Positions 25,129-36,202 of a stretch of 64,000 nucleotides of DNA are shown here, one piece after another. Both the position numbers and the translations under genes were made by a program. The number at the start of each line of letters is the position of its first letter. Positions within the stretch are counted from its first letter, which is position 1. Source of the DNA: Apostichopus japonicus (taxonomy: Eukaryota; Echinodermata; Holothuroidea; Aspidochirotida; Stichopodidae); contig NC_092567.1 of the NCBI RefSeq assembly GCF_037975245.1, forward strand, positions 8,678,714-8,742,713, written 5' to 3'. Under the pieces are notes generated by a model, which searched no databases, was not told the DNA's origin, and saw only the letters and a program-made list of their open reading frames with translations.

Positions 25129-26337
25129 TTCAAATTACCTGGTAATGTGGCTGATTTTGTAAAATTTACCACCCGGCAAATTAACTATTGTATCTTCATA
25201 ATTATATTCAAGTGCTGACGATAATATAATGTTACTTCCGGGCCTTGTATCCTCACATGGTTAATTCCTATTGTTCTTAGTACTTAATTTCTAACAGAAC
25301 CATTCAATATATATTGGTATGTTATAGTATAAGAAACACTCTGATGTGGTAGAGTCCAAATATTCGTTATTCAGAGCCAAGTTTGAGACCACTTGGTTCG
25401 AATATGGCACTCTCGAGTCCGAACAGAGTTCTATAGAGTATATGAGCAATCCAAACCAAGTCCAGCACGTGGTTTCTGCCAATACTAGTCTAATAGACAC
25501 ACAGAGCGCATCGGTTACACAAACCTAATATATTCCTTAATTTACAGACCGTCGCTTCCTGGTCTAAGTGTTCCTTGCCTAACGTTGAACAGAAAGAGAC
25601 AACTATTGGAAAACTGATTATGTGGCATGTAAAAAATACCAATTAAACATACACACACCCATGGTAAATTTAGAAAGAAAAAATCTGTGCAGGGATTATT
25701 ATATTTTATGATATTTTTAAAGGTTAACAGATCTACACTAGTCTATTTAATTCTCCCCTTGTGTCTCTTATTTTATTTGTTCATCATACAAGTACATTTC
25801 CTAAACTGTCATGGTTATCTCTTCACGATCAACAATACGATAGAAACAGAATATCTAAGACGAAGGGGGAAGGGGCTACTCAATATTTTGCTTTGTTTTT
25901 GCCATTACATCGATCCGACAACGATGTTCTGGTGTCTATTTTTGAATACTGCCCTCTTTACCCTCCTCGTCATCTTCTATATCGTTCATGGTATCTATCT
26001 GATCATCTTAGTGAGAAGCTCATCATTATGACGTCACTCAGTTTTTGATGACTTCACTCAGTCTGTATTGACGGGTTTAAAACTAACTTTGTCTTCCCTA
26101 TAAAGCTGCTGTTTATACTCATGTTATTAAGTCCGTGTATCTTACATTGGCGAGTCTGTCTCCTTTATTGACTTTAGGGTGTTCAATGTAGATGTGTGTT
26201 TACCTGCCAGGAATAGTTTACTGTGATATTTGTGGAGATATATCATTCTAATTTATAAATTTTTTGCTTCGCCATGTTATATTTTCCTGAAATTCATTTT
26301 CAAAATCTCATTAATATAATATTTGTCTTACTTTCAG

Positions 26338-26373
26338 GCCTGTGACAACAGGGGCAATCTACCAGGAGAAGAG
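26338..26373 (+). CDS. 36-base micro-exon of the LRR gene tail
   Basis: The acceptor TCTTACTTTCAG ends at 26337 and the donor is GAG|GTAAGAG. The exon is exactly 12 codons, phase 0 at both ends, reading ACDNRGNLPGEE. Both splice sites are strong, and the frame joins the flanking exons without a stop, so it could be included or skipped without changing the frame. It carries the only cysteine seen in the tail. The function of the segment is unknown. Confidence 0.5.
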
Positions 26374-26999
26374 GTAAGAGAGACAAAGATTAATGTTCCT
26401 GTTAATTAGTAACGGTAATTTTAATAACAGACAAAGAGGTATAAATGAATGTTGAACAAAGAAATAAGACAAAAGAGTATTAGTCTTTGCTTTTCATCAG
26501 GAGGAAAAGATTTATAACTGTCGTGTATCGAACAGGGAATTCAGATAGGCCAGTTACAAGTTTATATCTCGTAATGATGATAGCACTGTTCTCAATGTCA
26601 AGATTAGATGAGGTCTAAAGGATCTTACTTCCGCACACACACTCGAAGAAATGCTAAACAAAGAAACGGATAGACTTTTAAATACTAAAGGTTTAGTCAG
26701 ATGTTATGGAGCGTTACAAGCAAACAACTCACTAACACAAAGTTGGAATATCGCCTTAAAAATGTCAGCCTTCAACACCACAAACCCACGACTCCACCCC
26801 AACCATATGCTTCATGATTATTTTTTTTCACTTTGCTGATGTGCAGATAATAATTCGAAAGGATTAAAAAGAACATTTTTAGATTCATGATATTAAATCC
26901 TTTGTTCGTGCATTTTTTCGCGAAATAAATTTTCACACGTTATTGACTGTGAAAGGATATAACAATAACACCTTAAAAGTAACCTTTATTAAAACATAA

Positions 27000-27434
27000 T
27001 GTTAGGTGAACATTCAACACTGTTATCATAGTAATTTTCTCTTCACACGTAAGGGCTAACTTTAGAGGTCTATACTCAAATCGCTCAAATTCTTCGGTAT
27101 TATTTGATATTTACTTATTATAATCATTATCTGGGACTGCAGGCGGATTGGGAATGGATGAGGACGCATATACGTATATAAGTAACCACATAATCGGTAA
27201 TCAGTAAGGTTACCTTACTGATTACCGATTATGTGGTTACTTATATCGTATTGATTATTGAAATTGAAGACATAACCTGGTCCGCTTTGTTGGTATAATT
27301 AGAGTACCAACAGAGCGGACCAGGGTTATCTCTTCAATTTCAATAATAATAAATATGTTAGGTGAACATTCAACGCTGTTATCATAGGAATTTTCTCTTC
27401 ACACGTAAGGGCTAACTCTTAAAGTCTTTACTCA
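27000..27434. repeat. Two adjacent long hairpins between 78-bp direct repeats
   Basis: Hairpin 1 has arms 27171-27210 and 27212-27250, which pair over about 39 bp with one extra base and a one-base centre. Hairpin 2 has arms of about 42-45 bp (27254-27296 and 27303-27348) with a few mismatches and a loop of 6 or so bases. Direct repeats 27000-27078 and 27356-27434, sharing TGTTAGGTGAACATTCAAC and TTTTCTCTTCACACGTAAGG, bracket both. The right repeat starts 8 bases after hairpin 2. This is either a small mobile element or a locus able to form double-stranded RNA. Confidence 0.8.
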
Positions 27435-28956
27435 GTATGAGTGAATCTAGGAGCAAGATGATTTACTGGGTTGTGAGGGTATCCGTTGGGTAATAGCATC
27501 ATTATTATTCATCGTGATACGAGGGCGTCCTCTGTGGCATAAAATGACTAACTCGGGATAGAAACCATTCCCTGTGGAATGCAAGCATGCCAAGCTGTTG
27601 CGATACCAAATAGAAGGAAACTAGAAAAAATATAAAAAGTAAATATTTCAGTATCTCAGGGATCACGAACATCTGAGAGATCACGTCATACATTTTCCCA
27701 CAACATACACATCAGAATAATTGTTAAGTTTAGTTTGTGGTAGGCGCTGTCGCTAGCCTGCTAGCCGGTTTTACTTTTATGTTGACAAACCTAACACATG
27801 TGTAAGAAATTATCCAAGTCTTATAAGAAAGGAATCTGGCTTTCAATTTCCTGTTTTCAATGGTTTTGAGTTTGATCCTCTTTGGCCAAACACATTGTGT
27901 AAGATATAAACATGAATATCAGTAATCGGTTCTCTTTAATTAAAACAATAACATTGTGGTCTTTCACTCAGTTTCACAAATTTCTCTGTCAAATAAAATC
28001 GAGCTAGATGAAGTCGAGGTCAAGCCTAACTGTTACTATAGGCCTAGTATCTGCAAACTAACAGGCTTCAAGAAAATGGTACTATGGTAACCACACATGC
28101 CCGTATGCTGCGGAAGATGATGTGAGTGTATCATGATCGCGAATAACTTTTACAAAACATTGATAGGAATTGTGCTTTCGCATTGGGGTCCTGGGAGTAC
28201 ATTAAAAAAGCCATTGCATGAGTTTTACGACTTCTTAGGCAATATGTCCCCGGGTCCAACAATGCCTCTGACCAGGGTCTTTAAGCGTGCTCTTACACCG
28301 TGTGAACAAACACAGTGCAGCACTTTCAGCACCACTGACCATCGGTATGTCTTAGCCCCTCACCTACCACCACCCCTGCCTCCCGCCCCACCACCTCCCC
28401 CCCCCCTCAATCTTTAAACTTGAGCAATGAACCGAGTTAAGACTGGTTTTTATATCACCATCGACCTCAAATCTGAATGACTTATCCTTGATAAAATTAT
28501 AGTTTTGGGAGAACAAGGTAACGCTAGCAAATGCAAAGAAAGAAACAAGGAGACGTTGCCTGTAACAACATAATATGTGTTTAATAATTAAAGTCTTAAT
28601 TATTAATATTCCTCCACTGAAAGTAAAAGCTGATAATGAGAACACAAGTTACACCATTACAAAACATGAGAGCAGAATATATCAATCTCAGTTTACCTTC
28701 CAAAAAAGACTTAACGGAAGGGTGAGTGACATGAATATAAGTTATGTAACGATATTATCAAAGTTAGAAGGAATTGTCGGACTTCATAAAGAGTAGAATG
28801 TTAGGCCCTGCAGCTCATATAAAAATGGCGACCCCAGTTGACGAGACCAGTGTTACACCCGATGTACACAGAGAACACAGTAAATACTGCAAATCATTTG
28901 TACCACACTAAAAACTGGATTGTGTTACAAATCGGTAGCATATTCTATGAGGATTA

Positions 28957-29035
28957 CAGTAAGAACTCAAAATATGTGTAATCCCAACAAATCAAGTTTA
29001 TTTGTTAGGATTACAATTATCCTCAGTTCTTACTG
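28957..29035. repeat. Imperfect long hairpin
   Basis: CAGTAAGAACT (28957-28967) pairs with AGTTCTTACTG (29025-29035), and GTAATCCCAACAAAT (28978-28992) pairs with ATTTGTTAGGATTAC (29000-29014) with one mismatch around a 7-base loop. Weaker pairing extends outwards to about 28933 and 29060. Two stems with an internal bulge resemble a microRNA precursor or a worn MITE. Confidence 0.65.
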
Positions 29036-29828
29036 AAATCGTAATAGCAAATGCTATCAATTAATCAGATATATCAGCACGATCCAGCTTTTACTCTGGA
29101 AATAAACTTTTAGTTTAATAGTAGTTACTGTAATCCCTGTGTGAATCGGTTTGGTGTTAAAACATGACGGAAAATTTCACTAGGTAATAATGTGATAGTG
29201 CATTGGGTTATATTGGTTCAGTCATAGTGATATGAAGGGGAAATCCCTTGAACAGGCCATTTATTGTTACCAGCAGGGAAGAGAATAGGGTGTGGAGTTG
29301 AGTGAACTGATTCTTGTACAGTAATCCTGTTCTACACATATATCACTTTTATATATTGGGAGAGGATTATATCTTTGCGCTATGAGTCAATATTTGTTGA
29401 CATCAACTATTAATATTTGTTATTTATATACTTGGTATCAATATTTCAAGCACACAGTCGAACTTTTTCTTATAGAATTCAACCGTCACAAATCAGTCCT
29501 TTCAAGCATGGAATCAAAGGGACCACAGCATTAGTGACCATGGTTTCATGAATTTAGGCTAAATATGTATATCATGTCCAGTACTTAAATATTCGCAGGG
29601 CGTACTAAAATAATAACTGAAATAATAATAATAATAATAAACAGGACAAAAATTGTCAAGACATTTTAAACATGCAAAGTTTAATGTAACATGAATCGAT
29701 TGATCTGAAATTACACTTTTAATATGGAATGCATATGATGAATATTAACAACATTTAACTTTACTACATTGACTTTGTTTCTGTGATATCTTATACATAT
29801 TCATTACTTATATTTTCCTCTTATTAAG

Positions 29829-29896
29829 GGGTTCGATGGTGGGAGATTTTACCAGTTGAGCTTGGCGAAACTCAACCAGGCAAGGCGCAAGTAACT
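29829..29896 (+). CDS. Last coding exon of the LRR gene
   Basis: The acceptor is CCTCTTATTAAG ending at 29828. The exon continues in phase 0 for 21 codons, reading GFDGGRFYQLSLAKLNQARR and a lysine, followed by TAA at 29892-29894. Two bases later a consensus GTAAGT donor begins at 29897. The stop therefore lies only 2 bases before an exon junction, too close to trigger nonsense-mediated decay under the usual 50-base rule. The C-terminus is basic (RRK). The other two frames close early. I do not recognise the segment. Confidence 0.55.
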
Positions 29897-30398
29897 GTAA
29901 GTCAATACAGCTGAATAATCTCTACCTTAGTATATAACATTGTATTTGTTAACAGTGATTGTCTGCTACTTTTAGTTGTCAAACTTTAATATATTTTTAA
30001 TAATAATCTCCATCAATAACCAGAATTTGTATTCCTATATCTGCGATGATCTAATTTTATCTGGTCACTAATATCATTTGCTTCAACTATAATTGGTTTT
30101 ATTATATTTTTCTTTCACAAAGCAAATCCCTGATTAAATGTATTGAAATGAGTGATAAGCTCCTTCCATTAACAGAAACATCGTTCGCTTGTTTCCCGTG
30201 TCGCGATGTTTTGTTTAGCTGTTGGGTTAAATTATTTGTCGGTTCATGGTACTGCTGGCGCTTTTTCGAGGAGGGGCAGGTTGGGAGGGGGTTGTCTAGG
30301 TATTACTTCCCCATTATTCTACGAATAAGTGTTTCCTTGACCCGTTTATTATGATAACAATATGACCTAATATATATCATATTATTTTTATATTACAG

Positions 30399-30535
30399 CT
30401 CAATGAAAAATGCATGTTCATCTGGCGATGACAATCATCAGCAGGACTATGACGTCATCCACTCAATTCTCAAATTGATGGTAGTAATTTCAGTGAGAAA
30501 AGATCTAATAAAGATTTGGGTTGTTAACTGTTAAT
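30399..30535 (+). other. Likely 3' untranslated exon with poly(A) signal
   Basis: A strong acceptor (ATTTTTATATTACAG ending at 30398) follows the donor of the last coding exon after a 502-base intron. AATAAA at 30507-30512 could direct cleavage about 15-25 bases later; the right end given here is an estimate. A TGACGTCA palindrome lies at 30450-30457. Confidence 0.4.
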
Positions 30536-33500
30536 ATCTCCCAAATACTACAAACAGCGCCAGATAGAGCTCCAGTATAATACACATGGAACTAGTCTAG
30601 TATGATTGTGACGTCATCAAATGCCTATATTCTCAAGTGAATGTAATGGTGACTTTATGAAGACTTTAACTTTTACATTCATTGTGAAGGGATCCTGTAG
30701 AGAGATTAGGTTGTGTAATAATATTAATAATTCCATACACAATAACGAAGTTAAGTAAAAGATAACTCTTCAATTTACATGTTGTTTTAAAGGATTAATT
30801 TAATCTAAATTTCAGTCTTTAAATATTATAGTCCAAACATGGAATGTTACTAAAGTTTCTTCAACTGTTCTGGGTTTGTTAGATATTCACTTTTAAAATA
30901 TGATAAATGTCTGGAATACTCCTTTTAATGCTAAAGTGATAATGACTTCAGCCCCTGAGTGCAGGCCTAAATATTTATGTTAATAATGTAATTTATACAT
31001 TGAATAACTCAACAAAATCAAGTTGTGTAACTTCGTATTTAAAACAGAGCATATTTAAATGATTTTCAACTACATCTGTCCGTGTGGAATTTGTACTTCA
31101 CTGTTAACATGTTATTTGAGGCCATAACATTTTTCTCATCCCATTGAGTTTTGTGTTGTATTTGATGAACTGACATAACTGTCTCCGTATTATATTATAT
31201 AGTCCAGCTACCTGCACTGATAAACTCAGATGTTTTAGGTAACATGTCTCAACATTAAACAAAATGTTATAGTAAAAGCAGCCTAGACTGAAATCCAGTG
31301 GTCTACGACATAACAACATTAATGTTGTGCTTAAAGTCATCCTTTAATATGCTACATGTTCAACAACTTAGTTTTGTGCGCTAAAATGTACAAATGTATT
31401 TTGTTAGGTGTTGTTAGTGACATTGGTGTCGTTCGGGGGAAGGGAATAGAGGGGTGGGTGATGGGGGAAAACGGTATCCTGTGACCATTTCTTAATTTGA
31501 TGTATATATAACGTTTGTAATGAGTTCACTGTACACTATATATCTCTCATTAAGAGACAGCGACCTCATCTTCGCCACCAACTGAAATAGTCTGGTGACG
31601 TCACTGATTACCAAGTTGTGTCTCTTGAATTTAACTCGATGACAATTAATACAAAACGATAACAGATAAGTACATCTTAGAAAGAATGATTAATTATGAG
31701 AAACTCGTCCACTATTAATTAAGATATAGTACCCACCTAGTATTAGGCGGATGTAACCACAGGTAGCATACATAATTTAAATGTTATGCTAGCGTTTTCT
31801 TTTCTTTTCGGAGAAGGGGATTGGGTGTCTAGTGGATTCCTTCTCCATCCTATCAAGAGATTAGGTTTGTAAACTGTTAGTAACTGCAAATACTACAAAG
31901 AACTCCAAACAAAGATGCGATATCTTACATGATCATACAGACTACTTAGTATTTTATTGTAAAGTGTAAAAAAAAGTACTTTCTTACGTTTTAATAATAA
32001 CATTACTGTCCACATATGCGTTTTTTTCTAACTCTAAATTAGTTTGCTCTTCAAGCCAAATTCAAACTTGCTAAGACCCAATCAGGGTTCTAATGACGTC
32101 ATCCATCAATCACTACGTCATCAGTATAGGAGACTATATTTTCTTGGATGTCAACTATTGAAAGAGGGGAGAAAGAGAGCACAATCCCTACCTTACTCTT
32201 TGTGTGTATTTGGCGATGTGTGTGTGTGGAGGGGCGGGTAGGGTGTGAAGGGGAGGGTGTTGGAGGGGCTAGAACCACCACATTGGTGATCAAGTAGATG
32301 TTATAGTAGTTATTTGCACCACCACCAAAACGCTTATTTGTAGAATGTAAATTAAATGGTAATGCGCAGTATTTTTTCTAATTTTGTATTTTTCTAATAT
32401 GTATTAAAGTCATCGTTACTTTTGTAAATTAAGAGAAAGGTTTGTTCACCTACTCGTGTGTCCCTGATCAGATATTACTGGAACTGCTCTCGCCCTCCAC
32501 GCACTCCTCGTGTGCAGGGTATAACATCTTTCATTGGTCCATGTATGTAATGTTATGATTCATCCCAATTCCAGACCCATATCTTTACCTTCCACCCACC
32601 CCTCCCCCACCCCCTCGATAAACACTTTACTACTCAGAAAAATAATTAAACGTCTAATTATGTTAACATTTCTAAACTTATTATCTTGAGCAGACATGTT
32701 TGAAATGCTTGGTTAAAATATGTACATACTGTATCCACATACACTCGGTAACTAGGATTGCGTGATTATTCTTTACCTTCGTTCTTCCTTCTACTAAATT
32801 TTGATGGAAACTGTGACGTATCGGTTACGTAATGTCTTAAATCTAACAAGAGTAGAGCCACATTAATTGTGCCAACGTTAGGACTAAATGACATTCATTG
32901 GTTATTTACAATACAATTGTGTTATTAAAATCGATCTACAAGAACTTAGAGGTGATATTAATTAATATCTGTGGAATGTTTCTTCTATGTCAGCATTTCT
33001 TCATTTCTTTATATTCCTATGAATTATCGTTCTCAATATGAAGACAATAATATGACGTAATATCATATGACTTAAAATAACAAATGTATATTATGTATAT
33101 TACGTAACTGAGACTTCAATAACTTCATCTATCAATATTTTCATTTTATTATTGTATTATTATTATTTTAAGCTTCGCTTTATAATTGTTTCAATTGATA
33201 TATTCTGTTTGTTTCAAATCATCATTTTAATAATTTAGTTTATTATCAATTTTACGGAATATCCTATTTGTTGTATTAAATTATCCCATCAGCGCACGGA
33301 GAATATAACATGAAAACTCAAAATAGTTCACCGACAAACAAACATACACAATTATATATTTAGTGTTTACGCTAACCCTTCGAAAATAACAGTCAAGTTA
33401 AGAGCGCTTTTATCATGCGTAGTTAGTTAAATCTCTCCAGGTATGATGAAATGACGTCAATATAAGATTAATAACTTTACTATAGAAATTATCAGATAGA

Positions 33501-33684
33501 CATGTTTCCATTATTGTTAGCGCTTTTCATGGAATTCATATTGTTATTTTTCATTTGGTTACTTTAAATTGTTGCTACATTTTAAAAACTGTCTGTTGAA
33601 GTGTTCTTTACGTTTTGACTCAAAAGAGACTGCAACGTCGATAACCTTAACAAGTTTGTAACAAAAGTGAACTTGAAGCAAACA

Positions 33685-33757
33685 GATGTGATGTCATAGC
33701 AGGTGTGATATCATATCAGGTGTGATGTCAGATGATGTCAAGTGTGATGTCACTGAC
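33685..33757. repeat. Short irregular repeats of GTGTGATGTCA
   Basis: Five GATGTCA or GATATCA motifs occur in 70 bp, most preceded by GTGT or AGGTGT. It is a degenerate tandem array with a spacing of roughly 15-20 bp. Confidence 0.65.
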
Positions 33758-33983
33758 AGCAAAATGTTATTTTTTTTTCATTTTTTATACTTCCTTGGTT
33801 TGACTTTGGGAAGGAAAAGATCCCAACTTTGTTTTATGGTATGTGACAATGACGATACATAGTTTAGTACATACCAATTTTGAAAAAGAAAATTAGACTC
33901 CCCCTTTATCGAAGGCAAAAGGAACCTATGCGATATTGAAGTCGTGTGTCTGTGTGTGCTTCTGTGACACATGCTTGGGTCCG

Positions 33984-34260
33984 CGATAACTCAACAACGG
34001 AGTGATGGATATTTCTCATACTTGCTTAATGTAGATGTATTTTAGTAAGAAGGTGTGCCCTATTTGTTAGCACTGACTTTACGAATCTTAATGAGGTTAT
34101 GCACTTCTGGACCCAAACTTGTGAGCCCCAATATTTTTGGAACATTTGAGCGCAAAGTTTAATTAGGCCCAATTTTTGGGAAAGGCCAAAATGTTATATT
34201 GCAATAACTCCACAACCTACTTCATATTGTATCCAAACTTGGAATACTGTTGTTGGTTAA
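33984..34260. repeat. Diverged two-unit repeat
   Basis: GCGATAACTCAACAACGGAG (33984) and GCAATAACTCCACAACCTAC (34203) begin two segments of similar layout (CATACTTG or CCAAACTTGG follows in each). They resemble the old repeat blocks at 4822 and 5745 in style but were not aligned to them. Confidence 0.45.
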
Positions 34261-34650
34261 TAGCTGGTACATGTGGACATAAATATTATGATACCGTATT
34301 GGGTGATGACGTAAAACACTTTAATATTCCACTAATCACGTAACCATAGTGACCGTTGGACTCTTGTTAGTATTTTATCGTCTTCATTTACCTTCCGTTG
34401 TTATTAAAGTCATAAACAGAGCCTTGTTTGTTAAGACAATACGATCACGTGAGCTTACACAATATATCAAGATTGAATAAGATAATAATGCTGATAATGT
34501 AATGTACATTAAGTAAACATTAAATACAATGGTATGCTCTCTGTGTTTCATTATTCGTTTTCATTATTTCCTTCACGTTCTTATTTTATTGCATCTGTAA
34601 AGTTTCTACTTGTTTGTGATATTAAAGGAGAATCAAACCAAATGATAAAA

Positions 34651-36202
34651 TATGTGATAGGTAAGCTATCGATCATATTAATATTATGTGATAGGTAAGC
34701 TATCGATCATTTTAATATTATGTGATAGGTAAGCTATCGATCATTTTAATATTACATGATGGGTAAGCTATCGATCATTTTAATATTATGTGATTGGTAA
34801 GCTATCGATCATTTTAATATTATGTGATTGGTAAATTATCGATCATTTTAATATGATGTGATAGGTAAGCTATCGATCATTGTAATATTATGTGATAAGT
34901 AAGCTATCGATCATTTTAATATTATGTGATAGGTAAGCTATCGATCATTTTAATATTACATGATGGGTAAGCTATCGATCATTTTAATATTATGTGATAG
35001 GTAAGCTATCGATCATGTTAATATTATGTGATAGGTAAGCTATCGATCATTTTAATATTACATGATGGGTAAGCTATCGATCATTTTAATATTATGTGAT
35101 TGGTAAGCTATCGATCATTTTAATATTATGTGATTGGTAAATTATCGATCATTTTACTATTACATGATGGGTAAGCTATCGATCATTTTAATATTATGTG
35201 ACAGGTAAGCTATCGATCATGTTAATATTATGTGATAGGTAAGCTATCGATCATTTTAATATTACATGATGGGTAAGCTATCGATCATGTTAATATTATG
35301 TGATAGGTAAGCTATCGATCATTTTAATATTACATGATGGGTAAGCTATCGATCATTGTAATATTATGTGATAAGTAAGCTATCGATCATTTTAATATTA
35401 TGTGATAGGTAAGCTATCGATCATTTTAATATTACATGATGGGTAAGCTATCGATCATTTTAATATTATGTGATTGGTAAGCTATCGATCATTTTAATAT
35501 TATGTGATTGGTAAATTATCGATCATTTTAATATGATGTGATAGGTAAGCTATCGATCATTGTAATATTATGTGATAGGTAAGCTATCGATCATGTTAAT
35601 ATTATGTGATAAGTAAGCTATCGATCATTTTAATATTATGTGATAGGTAAGCTATCGATCATTGTAATATTATGTGATAGGTAAGCTATCGATCATTTTA
35701 ACATTACATGATAGGTAAGCTATCGATCATTTTAATATTATGTGACAGGTAAGCTATCGATCATTTTAATATTATGTGATAGGTAAGCTATCGATCATTT
35801 TAACATTACATGATAGGTAAGCTATCGATCATTTTAATATTATGTGATAGGTAAGCTATCGATCATTTTAATATTATGTGATTGGTAAGCTATCGATCAT
35901 TTTAATATTATGTGATTGGTAAATTATCGATCATTTTAATATGATGTGATAGGTAAGCTATCGATCATTGTAATATTATGTGATAAGTAAGCTATCGATC
36001 ATTTTAATATTATGTGATAGGTAAGCTATCGATCATTTTAATATTACATGATGGGTAAGCTATCGATCATTTTAATATTATGTGATTGGTAAGCTATCGA
36101 TCATTTTAATATTATGTGACAGGTAAGCTATCGATCATTTTAATATTACATGATGGGTAAGCTATCGATCATTTTAATATTATGTGATAGGTAAGCTATC
36201 GA
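34651..36202. repeat. 34-bp tandem array, 46 copies, with higher-order structure
   Basis: The unit runs from TATGTGATAGGTAAGCTATC through GATCATTTTAATAT. Starts at 34651 and 36181 are exactly 45 periods apart, with no length change in between; the last unit breaks off in the unique sequence after CTATCGAC. Variants recur in fixed order: GATAGG, ACATGATGGG, GATTGG, GATTGG with AAATTATC, GATAGG with CATTGTAA, GATAAG, GATAGG. This order is seen around copies 3-10, 23-30 and 36-42. The AAGCTATCGATCAT core is nearly invariant. Each unit can fold as GATAG-GTAAG-CTATC. It lies 4 kb downstream of the LRR gene, and no function is known. Confidence 0.98.

Larger units (their letters stand above)
21096..26337 (+). 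other. Intron 3 (inferred)
   Basis: It contains the 1.58-kb nested element at 21422-22997, a pair of 95-bp direct repeats (24121 and 24678) and a solo left-end fragment of the same transposon family at 25088-25128. Otherwise it is AT-rich and featureless. The overlapping frames at 25687-26048 are hydrophobic low-complexity translations without splice or domain support. Confidence 0.4.
26374..29828 (+). other. Intron 4 (inferred)
   Basis: It contains the paired hairpins at 27171-27348 between direct repeats, a third hairpin at 28957-29035, and otherwise AT-rich sequence. The proline-rich frame at 28133-28417 reads through a C-rich tract and is not supported. Confidence 0.4.
571..29896 (+). 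other. Gene model: 3' part of an LRR (NLR-like) protein gene, five coding exons
   Basis: This is the span of one inferred transcription unit, listed so that the exons below can be read together. Coding exons are 571-776, 8092-8168, 21034-21095, 26338-26373 and 29829-29896. Junction phases are 2, 1, 0 and 0. Each exon is open in exactly the frame required by its predecessor, and each has an AG before it and a GT after it. The chain ends at a TAA at 29892-29894. The visible protein is about 143 residues: one to two LRR units, then a tail of roughly 75 residues that I do not recognise. The N-terminal part, where an NACHT or other signalling domain would sit in an NLR, would lie to the left of the window. 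Additional exons of length divisible by three could have been missed in the 7-13 kb introns. The frame agreement is seen; the gene model and the NLR link are inference. Confidence 0.55.
30536..34650. other. Intergenic, no gene seen
   Basis: AT-rich sequence with four TGACGTCA palindromes (30609, 31596, 32094, 33452), a region related to 45630-46020 (starting near 32100), short TGATGTCA repeats (33685-33757) and a diverged repeat (33984-34260). Small frames at 30148-30354, 31104-31340 and 32044-32293 have no domain support. Confidence 0.4.

Noticed and set aside
25687-26048. Overlapping hydrophobic frames in intron 3
   Set aside because: No domain, splice or codon support; AT-rich DNA readily gives Leu/Phe/Ile-rich frames.
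28133-28417. Proline-rich 94-residue frame
   Set aside because: The proline run is a C-rich tract; no other features.
34651-36202. CRISPR-like array
   Set aside because: There are no unique spacers; the whole 34-bp unit repeats, and this is animal DNA.
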